From the NCBI GenBank assembly GCA_019104905.1, contig JAHRXB010000054.1, positions 1 through 14,292 on the forward strand: a DNA stretch of 14,292 nucleotides, written 5' to 3'. Source of the DNA: Bdellovibrio sp. GTDB taxonomy: Bacteria > Bdellovibrionota > Bdellovibrionia > Bdellovibrionales > Bdellovibrionaceae. This document shows positions 1-9,302 of this stretch, piece by piece (the stretch's first letter is position 1; the number at the start of each line of letters is the position of its first letter). The position numbers and the translations under genes were made by a program. The notes below the pieces were generated by a model. It searched no databases. It worked only from the letters and a program-made list of their open reading frames with translations, and was not told the DNA's origin.

Positions 1-5
1 AGTTT

Positions 6-800
6 ATGATAATCTTAGTGAGACCTCTTTATCGACTTTTTCTCATTCTTGGCCTCCTTTTCTGGACTCACGCTAGTACCGCACAAACGTCGTCAGAGGC
101 CTCCGTAGAGGCTCCTCCCCCCGTCACTACGGAGTCACCAGAGGCCCAGGACGCTGAAGTTATCGAGACGACCGAGACCTCTTCCCCTGCGAACTCTCCA
201 AATCAAAATGTCCCAACAAGAAATGATCAAAACGAGACGAAAAAGAAGACCTCGGACTTCTGGGGATTTAAGCGTCGCCATTCTTTAGTTTATGGCCAGG
301 TGGGCTTTGGTAAACCAGGAAACTCCGTCGCGGGAAATACAAACAATCTAGAGATCGGATATGAAAAATCAGAAAAGACCCTGTTTAAGTGGGGACCCTA
401 TTTTTCACGGACTGTCTCAAGCACCAATGAGTCCTTCACCTATCCAAACACGGGGTACTATGAAAATCGTCACAATGCCATCACCGTCTATTCGTTAGGG
501 TTAAGCGCGCGACACGGGCTTTTTCGCTACGTGGATATTCACGCGGGCCTAGGTGCCTCCATGAGCTCTTTGGAAGTTCAAAGTGTCGACACCGACGCCC
601 CGGCCCCCTCAACAGCGGTGGGCTACCAAGAGACTTACCCTTTGGGCGTTGATTTCAAAGTCGGCCTGCAAGTCACTAAAACTTTTTCGAACATCGGTTT
701 TGCCTCAGAGCTCAGCTATCAAGAAACAGCGCTGGGTATGAAACACTCCCTTTCTGTGACCTCAGTTAATTTCATATTTCGCTATTTCTACAATCGCTAA
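6..800 (+). CDS. Exported outer-membrane beta-barrel-like protein of unknown function
   Basis: A 264-residue protein. It begins with basic residues and a hydrophobic stretch (about residues 5-22) ending in HASTAQ, which reads as a Sec signal peptide cleaved near residue 26. Residues ~27-85 are a low-complexity linker rich in Pro, Ser, Thr and Glu, probably disordered. From about residue 87 the pattern is alternating polar and aromatic strands with Gly/Tyr/Asn turns (YGQVGFG, LEIGYEKSE, YSLGLSARHG, VDIHAGLGA), typical of a small outer-membrane barrel, and the last strand is SVNFIFRYFYNR. I recognise no named family. The ATG lies 6 bases into the window, so the ribosome site and any start further upstream cannot be judged. 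It precedes another exported barrel-like gene on the same strand, with 135 bases between them. That the product is an exported barrel is fairly likely; its function is unknown. Confidence 0.72.
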   Translation: MIILVRPLYRLFLILGLLFWTHASTAQTSSEASVEAPPPVTTESPEAQDAEVIETTETSSPANSPNQNVPTRNDQNETKKKTSDFWGFKRRHSLVYGQVGFGKPGNSVAGNTNNLEIGYEKSEKTLFKWGPYFSRTVSSTNESFTYPNTGYYENRHNAITVYSLGLSARHGLFRYVDIHAGLGASMSSLEVQSVDTDAPAPSTAVGYQETYPLGVDFKVGLQVTKTFSNIGFASELSYQETALGMKHSLSVTSVNFIFRYFYNR

Positions 801-935
801 TTCGTAATAATTCACATCAAATTTTAAATTTTCTGTGCAGTCTTTTGACAGATCACAATCGCTTTGAAACACTCCACAATAATCTATGGCATCAAGGAAT
901 CCTCTTGGCATAATCATGAAGTGAAGGAGAACTTC

Positions 936-1400
936 ATGAGAAAACTCTTACCACTTTTTGCTTTGCTTGCATCTATGCTCTTAATGGATACCGCCCGCGC
1001 CGATGCCGCGCTGGGAGTCGTCATCGGTGACCCTACGGGAGTTTCCGGACGCCTGGGCCTTGATAATAAACACTCTGTCGAAGGGGCCCTGGCTTATTCA
1101 TCTAGCTACTATGAAGGTTTGCATATCCACGCGACTTACTTATGGGATCGGGCTCGCAGCTTTGCAACCAGCGAAGGACCTCTTGAACTCTATTATGGTT
1201 TGGGAGCTCGAATTATTAGCATCAACAAGGGAAAATACGATGGCGACACCGCACTTGGCGTGCGCGCTCCCTTAGGACTTCTTTATAACTTCCACAATCC
1301 CAACATTGAAATTTTTGGCGAATTATCCCTGGCGCTGGATGTGGTGCCTAAGACCGATGTCGATCTCGATGTCGGCATCGGCGTTCGAATTCGCTTCTAA
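936..1400 (+). CDS. Small outer-membrane beta-barrel protein
   Basis: I start this gene at the ATG at 936, not the in-frame ATG at 864. The 936 start has a strong ribosome site (AAGGAG, six bases upstream) and begins directly with a signal peptide, MRKLLPLFALLASMLLMDTARA, cleaved before DAALG. The 864 start would bury that peptide behind 24 polar residues. The mature part (~132 residues) alternates beta strands with Gly/Asp turns: GVVIGDPTGVSGRLGL, then strands around YLWDRA, LYYGLGARI, GVRAPLGLLYNF and a final VGIGVRIRF. It ends in phenylalanine, as expected for a substrate of the outer-membrane barrel assembly machine. The GDPTG start and the APLGL.Y.F segment recall small uncharacterised barrel proteins; the family is inferred from pattern only. 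The stop codon abuts the stop codon of the convergent metH with no base between. Confidence 0.8.
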   Translation: MRKLLPLFALLASMLLMDTARADAALGVVIGDPTGVSGRLGLDNKHSVEGALAYSSSYYEGLHIHATYLWDRARSFATSEGPLELYYGLGARIISINKGKYDGDTALGVRAPLGLLYNFHNPNIEIFGELSLALDVVPKTDVDLDVGIGVRIRF

Positions 1401-4400
1401 TTAAATTGCAAAATACTTCGCGTCGGGATGCATGAAGTAGTATCCCGAAACGCTGGAGGGCGGATTCATGGCGAAATTTTCAGTCAAGGTCACGCCAATT
1501 CGCTCTTCCACGCTCAGTAACTTCCAGATTTTTTTCTTTTCACTATGATCCGGGCAAGCGGGGTAACCTGGCGCCGGACGAATTCCCCGGTATTTTTCTG
1601 CGATCAAATCTTCATTGGAAAGACTTTCTTGAATCCCAAAAATCGAGCGCATGTGTTTGTGCGTGTACTCCGCCAATGCCTCTGCGATTCGATCCCCAAT
1701 GGCCTTCACCAAGATCGAAGAATAGTCGTCATGCTCTTTTTCAAACTCATGCGCCAGAATCTCCACCTCGTGTCCTGCGGTGACAACAAAAAATCCGATA
1801 TGATCTTTTCTTTGCGCGTCGGCCGGAGCAATAAAGTCCGCCAGACAGTAATAGATGTCGTTGTTGGCAACTTTCTTCCGCGTTTGACGATCAAAGCGCA
1901 GCGTCTCTACTTCCTCCCCAGCTTCCGAGAAAACTCGGACTTCGTCTTCTTGAGACTGAGCCGGGAAAACGCCGACGATGGCTTTAGGCTTCACTCGATT
2001 CTCTTGGATAATTCGCTTCAACATGGCCTGCGCATCCGCAAAAAGCTTCTTTGCTTCCGAACCATATTTTTCCGAGTCCAAGATCTTAGGGAAGGTTCCC
2101 TTTAACTCCCAAGCCCAGAAAAAAGGACTCCAGTCGATGTAATCCACGATATCTGACACCGAAACAGGAACCTCGAAGACCCCCTGGCGAGAAGGCTTCG
2201 CAATATCCACAGCGGACCAGTCACACTTAAACTTTTTCTGACGAGCTTCTGCAAGACTGAGAGAATCTGCTGGATTTAAAGATTGCAGATAGTTTTCACG
2301 CAGGGCTTTATTCTTTTGTTTTGTTTCCGCAGCATAAGTGACCTTCGAGTTGGGGCTTAAAAGCTTATTGCAAACCTCAACAACCAACGACGCATCCGCC
2401 ACATGAGCCACCACTCCTTCATAATGAGGATCTAACTTCACTGCTGTATGCACCTTGCTTGTTGTTGCTCCCCCAATAAGAACGGGGACTTTAAATCCTT
2501 CTCTTTGAAATTCATTAAGGTCAAAAATCATTTCATCCAAAGAGGGCGTGATCAAACCACTCAGACCAATAACATCCGCCTGGTGCTCTAAAGCCGCTTT
2601 GATGATCTGCTGAACCGGAGTCATGACCCCAAGATCCACCACCTTATAGCCGTTACAAGCCAGAACAACCGAAACGATGTTTTTTCCGATATCGTGAACA
2701 TCCCCTTTTACGGTTGCGATCACAAACGTGCCTTGACTCTGCAGGCCTGTCTTCGCATTTTTTTCTTCTTCCATAAAAGGCTCAAGGTAGGCGACCGCTT
2801 TTTTCATCACTCGCGCACTTTTAACAACTTGGGGAAGAAACATTTTTCCTTCTCCGAACAGTCCTCCCACGACCTTCATCCCCTCCATCAAGGGGCCTTC
2901 GATCACTTTCACCGGACGTCCTAATTGTTGCCGAGCTTCCTCAGTATCTTCAACGATATGAGAGTCGATCCCCTTCACCAACGCATGAGTGATTCGCTCT
3001 TGCAGAGGAAGTTTGCGCCAATCATCCTGTGTCGAAGTTTTTTCTTCGCCTTTTTCAGATTTGTATTTTTCAGCGACGGCTAAAAGATTCTCTGCGGCGT
3101 GTTCGGATTTATTTAAGATCACGTCTTCGACCAGTTGTCGAAGGGACGGTTCGATCTCTTCATAAACTTCCAACATCCCGGCGTTGACAATTCCCATATC
3201 CAAGCCCGCACGGATGGCGTGATACAAGAAAACCGCGTGCATGGACTCACGAACTTTATTATTCCCGCGGAAGCTAAAACTCAAATTAGATACGCCTCCG
3301 GAAGTATAAACTCCTGGGCAGCGCTTTTTAATCTCAGCCACGGCTTCGATAAAATCCACGGCATAGTTGTTGTGCTCTTCCATCCCGGTTGCGACTGTCA
3401 GGATATTGGCGTCAAAGATAATATCCGCGGGATCAAAATCAAGCTTCTCAGTCAAAAGTTTATAAGCTCTTTCGCAGATGCGAACCTTGTCCTCGCGGCT
3501 GACAGCCTGACCTTTTTCATCAAAGGCCATCACCACCACGGCGGCTCCGTATCTTTGAATGAGGCGCGCATGACGCAAGAACTCCTCTTCACCTTCTTTG
3601 AGGGAGATTGAGTTCACGATGGGTTTACCTTGAAGACACTTTAAACCGGCCTCCAAGACTTCCCACTTAGAGGAGTCAATCATCACGGGCACCTTCGCCA
3701 CGTCAGGTTCAGCCCCAATAAGATTTAGAAAGCGAGTCATCGCCTGAGGACCATAAATCATGCCTTCGTCAAAGTTGATATCGATGACATTGGCTCCGTT
3801 TTCAACCTGACTGCGGGCGACTGAGATCGCCTCATCATAACGGTCTTCCTTAATCAGCTTTGCGAACTTTGGCGAACCGGTGACATTGGTTCTTTCCCCG
3901 ATCATGACGAAATTACGAACCTGATCCCAAGAAAGATTGTAGGGTTCAAGCCCACTTAACTTCATTCCTTGATTTCTATGGTTAGGCCGCTCGTGGGGCT
4001 TTTGATTTTTTAAGGAGTCCGCGATGACCTTGATATGCGACGGCGTTGTTCCGCAGCAGCCACCCACGATATTAACAATCCCCTCTTCCGCCATCAGCCC
4101 CAGTTGATAGGCCAAGGACTCTGGCGTTTCATCGTAACCTGTCGGACTTAAGGGATTGGGAAGACCCGCATTAGGATAACAAGAAATATAACAATCAGAC
4201 ACTCGCGCCAATTCGCGAATATAAGGGTGCATCTCCTTAGCTCCCAAGGCGCAGTTTATACCGACACTTAAGGGCTTCGAGTGACGAACGGAATTCCAAA
4301 AGGCCTCTACCGTCTGACCGGAAAGAGTTCGCCCGGAAAGATCCGTAATTGTCACGGAAAGCATCAAGGGAAGTTTTTGCCCCCACTCCTCTTCCACTTC

Positions 4401-4994
4401 AGAGATGGCAAACAAGGCCGCTTTCAAATTCAAAGTATCAAAGGTGGTTTCGGGCAACAGAATATCCGCGCCCCCATCAAGAAGGCCCTTCACTTGTTCT
4501 TTGTAAGCCTCTTTGAGTTGATCGAAGGTCACCGCCCGGTAGCCCGGATTGTTCACGTCAGGGCTGAGAGAGGCCGTTTTGTTCGTCGGCCCCACGGCCC
4601 CGGCCACATAGGTTTTTTTTCCCGTTTTCTTTTCATAGTCCAGGCAGGCCTTTTTCGCTAACTTCGCAGCTTCGACATTCAATTCATATGCAAGATGGGA
4701 AAGTTCATAGTCTGCTTGGGCGATCGAGGTTCCATTAAATGTATTTGTCTCGATAATATCGGCGCCGGCTTCGAGATATTGTTGGTGAATTGCATAGATG
4801 ATCTCAGGCTTAGTCAAAACAAGCAGATCATTATTGCCTTTGAGATCCTTGGGATGATTTTTAAATCTTTCGCCCCGATAGTCGGATTCACCTAATTTGT
4901 GAAGCTGAACCATGGTCCCCATCGCCCCATCTAAAATGAGTAGTTTATTTTGCAGAACACGTTCCAACTCAACGAGGAGTGCTGACTTTTTCAT
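1401..4994 (-). CDS. metH: Cobalamin-dependent methionine synthase
   Basis: MetH transfers a methyl group from 5-methyltetrahydrofolate through cobalamin to homocysteine, giving methionine and tetrahydrofolate in the cytoplasm. At 1197 residues it is close to the usual full length (E. coli about 1227), and all four modules are visible. The homocysteine domain (~15-330) opens with [10 protein letters not shown] and carries zinc cysteines in GINCALG (~247) and GGCCGTT (~310-311). The pterin domain (~355-615) begins [16 protein letters not shown]. The cobalamin cap and binding domains (~650-890) hold DVHDIGKN, whose His (~767) is the axial cobalt ligand. The SAM-dependent reactivation domain (~920-1197) has [12 protein letters not shown] (~1138). 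The start ATG is preceded by a modest AGGA. It lies 23 bases behind metF on the same strand, so the two are likely co-transcribed. No frameshift or missing key residue is apparent. Confidence 0.98.
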   Translation of the reverse strand: MKKSALLVELERVLQNKLLILDGAMGTMVQLHKLGESDYRGERFKNHPKDLKGNNDLLVLTKPEIIYAIHQQYLEAGADIIETNTFNGTSIAQADYELSHLAYELNVEAAKLAKKACLDYEKKTGKKTYVAGAVGPTNKTASLSPDVNNPGYRAVTFDQLKEAYKEQVKGLLDGGADILLPETTFDTLNLKAALFAISEVEEEWGQKLPLMLSVTITDLSGRTLSGQTVEAFWNSVRHSKPLSVGINCALGAKEMHPYIRELARVSDCYISCYPNAGLPNPLSPTGYDETPESLAYQLGLMAEEGIVNIVGGCCGTTPSHIKVIADSLKNQKPHERPNHRNQGMKLSGLEPYNLSWDQVRNFVMIGERTNVTGSPKFAKLIKEDRYDEAISVARSQVENGANVIDINFDEGMIYGPQAMTRFLNLIGAEPDVAKVPVMIDSSKWEVLEAGLKCLQGKPIVNSISLKEGEEEFLRHARLIQRYGAAVVVMAFDEKGQAVSREDKVRICERAYKLLTEKLDFDPADIIFDANILTVATGMEEHNNYAVDFIEAVAEIKKRCPGVYTSGGVSNLSFSFRGNNKVRESMHAVFLYHAIRAGLDMGIVNAGMLEVYEEIEPSLRQLVEDVILNKSEHAAENLLAVAEKYKSEKGEEKTSTQDDWRKLPLQERITHALVKGIDSHIVEDTEEARQQLGRPVKVIEGPLMEGMKVVGGLFGEGKMFLPQVVKSARVMKKAVAYLEPFMEEEKNAKTGLQSQGTFVIATVKGDVHDIGKNIVSVVLACNGYKVVDLGVMTPVQQIIKAALEHQADVIGLSGLITPSLDEMIFDLNEFQREGFKVPVLIGGATTSKVHTAVKLDPHYEGVVAHVADASLVVEVCNKLLSPNSKVTYAAETKQKNKALRENYLQSLNPADSLSLAEARQKKFKCDWSAVDIAKPSRQGVFEVPVSVSDIVDYIDWSPFFWAWELKGTFPKILDSEKYGSEAKKLFADAQAMLKRIIQENRVKPKAIVGVFPAQSQEDEVRVFSEAGEEVETLRFDRQTRKKVANNDIYYCLADFIAPADAQRKDHIGFFVVTAGHEVEILAHEFEKEHDDYSSILVKAIGDRIAEALAEYTHKHMRSIFGIQESLSNEDLIAEKYRGIRPAPGYPACPDHSEKKKIWKLLSVEERIGVTLTENFAMNPPSSVSGYYFMHPDAKYFAI

Positions 4995-5017
4995 GGAATT
5001 TTTCCTACCAACAAGAG

Positions 5018-5962
5018 CTATTTAACTTTACGAACAATATCAACAATCGAATGCACGTCATTTAAGACGTAAAAATGAACACTGGGAACACCATAGTTCA
5101 AAAGCCCTTCGACCTGTTTTTGACACCAGCGTTTACCAATCTCTTCAGCATGATGAGGATTTTTTTCTACGTCCTCAACAAGTTCCTCAGGAAGATCGAT
5201 ATAGAAGTTTTTAGGAATGGATCTTAGTTGATTGGCAGATTTCAGAATTTTAATTCCTGGTATAATAGGGACAGTGATACCGGCCTCTCGGCATTGTTCG
5301 ACATACTTGAAATACTTCTCATTATCAAAAAACATTTGGGTCACGATGTAGTCAGCCCCGGCCTCGACTTTGCGTTTGGCACTTTGAATGTCAGACTTCA
5401 GACAAGCGGCTTCGAAGTGTTTTTCGGGATAACCAGCAACTCCGACACAGAAATCCAATTTGTCGGCGCGATCCAGTTCGTCGAGGAACTTACCCTCTTT
5501 AAGATCTTTGATCTGTCCCACCAAATCAGAGGCGTATTGATTGATCGTGCGGTCCGCACGATGGGCCTTTTGCACATTCGGTGTGTCCCCGCGCAGGGCC
5601 AAGACATTTTCGATTCCCAGAAAGTTCAGCTCAATCAACGCGTCTTCTGTTTCTTCACGCGTGAACCCCAGACATAAAATATGAGCTACAGTATCAATAC
5701 GGAAACGATTTTGAATAATGCCACAGATCCCCAGCGTTCCAGGCCTTTTCTTCAAGGTTCTTTTTTGAATGGTGCCATCGATTTTTTCTTGGAAGTAGGT
5801 CGTTGAACTGTGCGAAGTCACATCAATCCACGCCGGATTCAGAGGCACCAGGGCCTCCACCACTTCGATAATATCTTTCACAGATCTTCCTCGCGGTGGA
5901 GGAACGATTTCAAAACTGAACAATGACGATGATGCTTTTTCGATGTGCTCAATGACTCTCAT
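5018..5962 (-). CDS. metF: 5,10-methylenetetrahydrofolate reductase
   Basis: MetF is a flavoprotein that reduces 5,10-methylene-THF to 5-methyl-THF, the methyl donor used by the neighbouring MetH. From the ATG at 5962 the protein is 314 residues, near the usual ~300. Family signatures are [11 protein letters not shown] near the N-terminus, with the Glu at residue 18 matching the catalytic Glu28 of E. coli, and [10 protein letters not shown] with Asp ~126 at the flavin/folate site. [22 protein letters not shown] and VPIIPGI follow. The open frame continues up to a TTG at 5998, but those 12 extra codons (LYPSFSFSSYR) do not resemble the family and overlap a probable promoter, so I chose the internal ATG. 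No good Shine-Dalgarno precedes that ATG (CTTATAGA), so the start is slightly uncertain. It is the first gene of the metF-metH operon. Confidence 0.96.
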   Translation of the reverse strand: MRVIEHIEKASSSLFSFEIVPPPRGRSVKDIIEVVEALVPLNPAWIDVTSHSSTTYFQEKIDGTIQKRTLKKRPGTLGICGIIQNRFRIDTVAHILCLGFTREETEDALIELNFLGIENVLALRGDTPNVQKAHRADRTINQYASDLVGQIKDLKEGKFLDELDRADKLDFCVGVAGYPEKHFEAACLKSDIQSAKRKVEAGADYIVTQMFFDNEKYFKYVEQCREAGITVPIIPGIKILKSANQLRSIPKNFYIDLPEELVEDVEKNPHHAEEIGKRWCQKQVEGLLNYGVPSVHFYVLNDVHSIVDIVRKVK

Positions 5963-5988
5963 TCTATAAGAACTAAAGCTGAATGAGG

Positions 5989-5997
5989 GATATAGCA
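5989..5997 (-). promoter_or_regulatory. metF: Candidate extended -10 promoter for metF-metH
   Basis: On the minus strand the sequence TTGCTATATC contains TG-C-TATATC, an extended -10 element, about 26 bases before the chosen metF ATG. No convincing -35 lies 16-18 bases upstream, as is allowed for extended -10 promoters. The leader would be only about 20 nt, leaving no room for a riboswitch downstream of this site. Prediction by eye only. Confidence 0.35.
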
Positions 5998-6070
5998 AGT
6001 GTTTTAAGGTCGCATCTAAGGCCGAGACCCGATAGAGTATTTGTTCAAAAACAGCTCCTCAAAAAGTCCC

Positions 6071-6085
6071 GTCTCAGAATGAGAC
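6071..6085. repeat. 6-bp perfect inverted repeat in the metF / lipoprotein intergenic region
   Basis: GTCTCA-GAA-TGAGAC forms a perfect six-base-pair hairpin. On the minus strand it is followed by GGGACTTTTTGAG, so it looks weakly terminator-like in that direction, ahead of metF. It does not match the consensus of SAM, SAH or cobalamin riboswitches as far as I can read it. The rest of the 275-base divergent intergenic region holds only the promoter candidates listed separately. Confidence 0.4.
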
Positions 6086-6140
6086 TCCACACTCTTTGAA
6101 GTCCAAGTAAGACGTTAAACACAAAAATGGCTTACAAATA

Positions 6141-6169
6141 TTGTCAACTGCATAGGGTTTAGTTTATGA
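6141..6169 (+). promoter_or_regulatory. Candidate sigma-70 type promoter for the large lipoprotein gene
   Basis: TTGTCA, 17 bases, then TTATGA. This would start transcription near 6176, about 60 bases before the ATG at 6238. Both boxes are imperfect, so this is a plausible guess. The ATG itself is preceded by AAAGGAAA. Confidence 0.4.
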
Positions 6170-6237
6170 GCCCCTCTCCTATTGTTTATAAACTGGCCAA
6201 GGTTTTGCTTTAGATTCTCACAAAAGGAAACCTACTG

Positions 6238-8673
6238 ATGCTATTACGGCCTTCTTCTTTATTTAGCAGCCTCACTCTTTGTAGCTTTATGCTACTCAGC
6301 AGCTGCTCTTTTAAGAAGGACTCGAACAAGGTCGAAACGCCGCCAACCGTGGTCGTAGAAAAGTCCCACCACGAACCTCAGACAGCGCTGGAAGCTCTTC
6401 TTGTGGACGATATGATAGTCTTTGATAAGCTTCTGTCTGCCCTACCATTTGAACAGGTTAACGAATATCAAAAGGATGGCTCAACTCTTCTTGAGGTGGC
6501 CGTACACAAGTCGAATCTTAAAGCGGTGGAGCAACTTTTAGCAAAGGGCGCACTGCCTTTGAAGCCTGGCAAAAACTCGGAAATCACGCCTATGGAAATG
6601 GCGGCAAAGACGAAGGCCTCTATCTTTAAGGCATTGCAAGACGTGGTTAATACAAGAAAGTCTGAAATCTACGGAAAAATTGAAGAGCGACAATATCTCA
6701 AGGCCTTGGAACTTTTGCGCGCCAACTATATCAAGTCCTCAGACAGTCTATTTGAAGACCTTCACTTCTTGGATTTGGCTCTTAAACAAGAGACTGCTTT
6801 AACTCCTGAAATCAAGGATCTGATGTTAACGCTGCTGGCGGAAAAGCCTTCCCTGGCAAAGAGCAAAGAAAAGCTTTTAAGACTTTCCCTGGTGGACTCG
6901 CCGTTTTTTGCGGCTTCGGCAAAGGCGGTCTCTGCTCAAGAGCTTCAACTGGAAAAGACCTTTGTTTTAGAGCTGATTCAAAGTTCACCTTTAAGTGTTT
7001 TAAATGAAAATCTGGAGACGCTGAATCGTCACCAATTCTTTGCTGGTGAAAGCCTGGCTGTTTTGCAAAAAGATTATCTTAATAGACTCACGCGATCCCA
7101 GTCTTCGGGGCAGTTGCTGGCCATGGATCAGTTTCAAAAGACACTTTCTTTGTTGATTCCTCAGGCTTCTGAATTGGCGTTTTGCAGTGAGTGCATTGAA
7201 TTAGCGATCACACACCCTGCGCTGAAGGCTCAGCGTGGCGATGTTCTTCGACTTTTGGTTCTTAATTCAGAAAAGGCTCCTGAGGGATTCGTGAGATCTC
7301 TTCTGGGACTCCTAACCCCCGAGGACTTCCGTCAAGTTGTCAGCGTTCTCAGTGTGGAGTTACGCCAATCTCAAAGCGATGCTTTCGACGGCACTTGGTC
7401 TTTGGCAGAGTATCAAATTCTGAAAGATCTTGGCATGAAGATGAGCGCTCAACAAACAGCAGAGCATCTTCGCCACTTGTTCCAACGTCGTTTTGCGGGC
7501 GATAAAAACGCCAGCCAAGTATTGATGGCTTTGCACGGCGAATGGGCTCTAGCCCGCGGACTTCTTTCTGCAGATGAGGAAGTGGAGCTCTTTACGAAAG
7601 AGTTCCTGTTTGCCTTTGAAAGTGATCTTGCCGAAAAAGAGCTGCTTTCGATTTTGGAATCCGTGAAGGTTTCTAAGTTCCCTGGGCTTTTGATGGGAGA
7701 GGTTCAGGGAGAGCGGCTTTGGTTGAATCCGGAGCATTTGTTTAAGTTTAAAGAGAATCAGGGCATGAGTCGGCGGTTTGAGGCGTTGAGATTGGACTTT
7801 GCGAAGAGCACGGCGCGTTTAATTCCTGATTTAAGTAAAAACTGGTTTTTGAAGACGGATTCTTGGATTATTACTGAGCATGATCTTTTGTGGGTGGATT
7901 TATTAGAAACCAACAAAGGTATTTTAAAGCTTCTGCCACAACTTCAAGACAATCTTGTGAGTCAGTCCTTTAGAAAATGGACGTGGAAGAGAAACTATGA
8001 CCTAGTAACTATCAAGGCATTATTAGGCACAACCAACAACAAATTTCTATCACAAGATAGCAACTACCGAAGGTCCTACCTCCCAGCCCTTCTAATCAGT
8101 GGAGCCAACCCGCTAAAAATTAGCCTCCTCCGCGAAATGATCTCCACCATGCCTGAGAACACAAACTTACAGGAACCTTCCTTCGCTTTAGAATTTGTGG
8201 AATTCGTAAAGTCTATCTCCAATCTCGAACAGCGGGATGAGCTCTTCTCCAATATCTTCTTACAGTACTTATTAAAACAAAATCCCCGCTTGCACTTAGC
8301 TTTGCGTGGCCACCAGGATCTTTACAAAGACTTCGCAGCAGGACAATTTACCAAAGATCCTCTCTGCCATTCCGAAGCGCTTAAGATTTACAAGGCTCAT
8401 TGCGATTCTTTAGGTCGACAGCTAGAACTCCCACCCAAGACAAGCACAAAAGGAAACATCGACCTCGGCGAACGCGTCGAAGAGCTTCGCCGTCAGCAAC
8501 AACTTAAAAGCGAACAAGCAGAGCGCCTCTTAGGAAATGAGAAGATCACCATTACCGCTTTGATCGAACTCTCAAAGATCACCCCCCAAAGCCCCGGCAT
8601 GACAGAGTTCTTCAATCAAAACCCCTGGATCTTCTCCACAAAATTCTTCACCCCCTCCAAACTCCCGTTCTAG
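6238..8673 (+). CDS. Large lipoprotein with ankyrin-like N-terminal repeats, function unknown
   Basis: An 811-residue protein. The signal sequence ends in a lipobox (LLSSC, Cys23) followed by Ser, so it is a lipoprotein, and Ser at +2 would favour the outer membrane by the E. coli rule. Residues ~45-130 look like two or three degenerate ankyrin repeats: TALEALLVDDMIVFDKLL, DGSTLLEVAVHKSNLKAVEQLLAKGA and ITPMEMAAKTKASIFKAL. Most of the remainder is helix-rich with many Leu/Lys/Glu and no catalytic motif I can name, probably an alpha-solenoid scaffold or binding protein. The C-terminal third ends in a charged helix (about 740-770) and ITPQSPGM. Base use changes sharply inside the gene: the sense strand is G-rich up to ~7900 and C-rich from ~8040, with no frame break. 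The stop codon is followed two bases later by repeat R1 copy D. It could be a two-part gene or one with a recombinant 3' end. Confidence 0.85.
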   Translation: MLLRPSSLFSSLTLCSFMLLSSCSFKKDSNKVETPPTVVVEKSHHEPQTALEALLVDDMIVFDKLLSALPFEQVNEYQKDGSTLLEVAVHKSNLKAVEQLLAKGALPLKPGKNSEITPMEMAAKTKASIFKALQDVVNTRKSEIYGKIEERQYLKALELLRANYIKSSDSLFEDLHFLDLALKQETALTPEIKDLMLTLLAEKPSLAKSKEKLLRLSLVDSPFFAASAKAVSAQELQLEKTFVLELIQSSPLSVLNENLETLNRHQFFAGESLAVLQKDYLNRLTRSQSSGQLLAMDQFQKTLSLLIPQASELAFCSECIELAITHPALKAQRGDVLRLLVLNSEKAPEGFVRSLLGLLTPEDFRQVVSVLSVELRQSQSDAFDGTWSLAEYQILKDLGMKMSAQQTAEHLRHLFQRRFAGDKNASQVLMALHGEWALARGLLSADEEVELFTKEFLFAFESDLAEKELLSILESVKVSKFPGLLMGEVQGERLWLNPEHLFKFKENQGMSRRFEALRLDFAKSTARLIPDLSKNWFLKTDSWIITEHDLLWVDLLETNKGILKLLPQLQDNLVSQSFRKWTWKRNYDLVTIKALLGTTNNKFLSQDSNYRRSYLPALLISGANPLKISLLREMISTMPENTNLQEPSFALEFVEFVKSISNLEQRDELFSNIFLQYLLKQNPRLHLALRGHQDLYKDFAAGQFTKDPLCHSEALKIYKAHCDSLGRQLELPPKTSTKGNIDLGERVEELRRQQQLKSEQAERLLGNEKITITALIELSKITPQSPGMTEFFNQNPWIFSTKFFTPSKLPF

Positions 8674-8675
8674 AG

Positions 8676-8690
8676 GGTACGCCGTACCTT
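8676..8690 (+). repeat. Repeat R1 copy D, terminator-like
   Basis: The core GGTACGCCGTACC is followed by TTTC, starting two bases after the TAG stop of the lipoprotein gene. The core can fold as GGTAC-GCC-GTACC. Unlike copies A-C it lacks the full T5 and GAATTG tail, and it is in the opposite orientation, matching the strand of the gene it follows. Confidence 0.75.
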
Positions 8691-8721
8691 TCACGGAACC
8701 ATGAATTTAAATATACTAAGC

Positions 8722-8751
8722 AAAGAAACCTAGCGCTTCGTTCTAAGCGCT
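8722..8751 (-). terminator. Candidate terminator of the first TA pair, overlapping the stop codon
   Basis: On the minus strand AGCGCTT-AGAACG-AAGCGCT is a perfect seven-base-pair stem that includes the TAG stop of the antitoxin gene. It is followed by AGGTTTCTTTGCTT. The T-tract is interrupted, so it may be a weak terminator or only an mRNA-protecting hairpin. Confidence 0.5.
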
Positions 8752-9012
8752 GTACTTCTTCGCATATTGCTTAAGAACCTGACGCATCAAACGCTGATAT
8801 TTATTTCCAGTTTTATTCGCCTGATCTTTGAAAAACTCCAACGTCGACTCTTCAATTTCAATTGTAATTTTAATTCGTTCATCACTTTTAAAAAGAATCT
8901 CAGGAGGAGGCAAAAAGTCGGGCACCCTTGTTGGCTTACCAACGGGGGCTTCATGATCACTCACTGAGTAGGCGCCCCTATTTGTTTTTGCTTTTCTGAT
9001 TTGCTTTTTCAT
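8743..9012 (-). CDS. Ribbon-helix-helix antitoxin partner of BrnT
   Basis: Predicted antitoxin of about 89 residues that would neutralise the upstream BrnT toxin and repress their shared promoter. The basic N-terminus (MKKQIRKAKTNRGAY) leads to VPDFLPPPEIL, a segment usual in CopG-type partners of BrnT. A ribbon-helix-helix domain follows: a beta strand ERIKITIEI, then helices in STLEFFKDQANKTGNKYQRLM and RQVLKQYAKKY. The frame extends to an ATG at 9048, but those 12 residues (MGPDDGENGKNI) are unlike the family, so I prefer the ATG at 9012. The ribosome site there (GGGAAAA) is weak, consistent with translational coupling, since the gene overlaps the end of the toxin gene by 35 bases. This is a different antitoxin family from the BrnA at 9540-9842. 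Confidence 0.82.
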   Translation of the reverse strand: MKKQIRKAKTNRGAYSVSDHEAPVGKPTRVPDFLPPPEILFKSDERIKITIEIEESTLEFFKDQANKTGNKYQRLMRQVLKQYAKKYSA

Positions 9013-9289
9013 AATATTTTTCCCATTTTCGCCATCGTCCGGCCCCATAGATTCTGATTCTATTGCCTCGCATCCGAAATCTCACCGTCAACACTCCCGC
9101 AGAAGTTCTTCCTAGGCAAAAATATCTAGCCTCAAACTGACTATGGAGCTCATCGAAAATAAATATTCGACCTGGATCCTTAAATGCCAGCCTGGCCGCT
9201 AGAAAATCGATGCCGTGCTTTTGAATATTGACTCGTTCTTTTTCCGAATCCCACTCAAACGAACCTATTATAATGATAGTTTTTAACAT
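8978..9289 (-). CDS. brnT: BrnT-family toxin (DUF497), apparently complete
   Basis: BrnT is a RelE-fold toxin of type II TA systems that cuts RNA and inhibits translation. This 103-residue protein has the N-terminal hallmark FEWDSEKERVNIQKHGIDF (residues 11-29), the middle part with the acidic segment FIFDELHSQFEARYFCLGRTSAGVLTV, and the C-terminal RNRIRIYGAG-type block. The IRIYGAGRWRKWEKYYEK ending is the GAG.WRK variant of the family, in place of the more common RIISAR...R motif. It is the first gene of a two-gene operon; the antitoxin gene starts inside its 3' end. The start ATG has no clear Shine-Dalgarno. Upstream is a very AT-rich promoter with a candidate operator. This is the only intact toxin in the island. 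Confidence 0.88.
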   Translation of the reverse strand: MLKTIIIIGSFEWDSEKERVNIQKHGIDFLAARLAFKDPGRIFIFDELHSQFEARYFCLGRTSAGVLTVRFRMRGNRIRIYGAGRWRKWEKYYEKANQKSKNK

Positions 9290-9302
9290 ATTGCCATACT
9301 TT

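Noticed and set aside
845..873. TTGACA at 845 as the promoter of the second barrel gene
   Set aside because: The -35 is perfect, but the hexamer 17 bases downstream is AACACT, and no better -10 lies at 16-18 bases.
1003..1275. 90-residue ORF inside the second barrel gene
   Set aside because: It is another frame of a gene with signal peptide, ribosome site and barrel pattern, and has no supporting signal of its own.
3135..3611. Long plus-strand ORFs antisense to metH (also around 1545-2105 and 4281-4661)
   Set aside because: metH is complete with all family motifs on the minus strand. These are frames that stay open opposite a long gene.
5963..6237. SAM, SAH or cobalamin riboswitch ahead of metF-metH
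   Set aside because: I looked for conserved core words and a multi-helix junction. Only one simple hairpin (6071-6085) is visible, and the probable promoter lies downstream of it. A covariance-model search would settle this.
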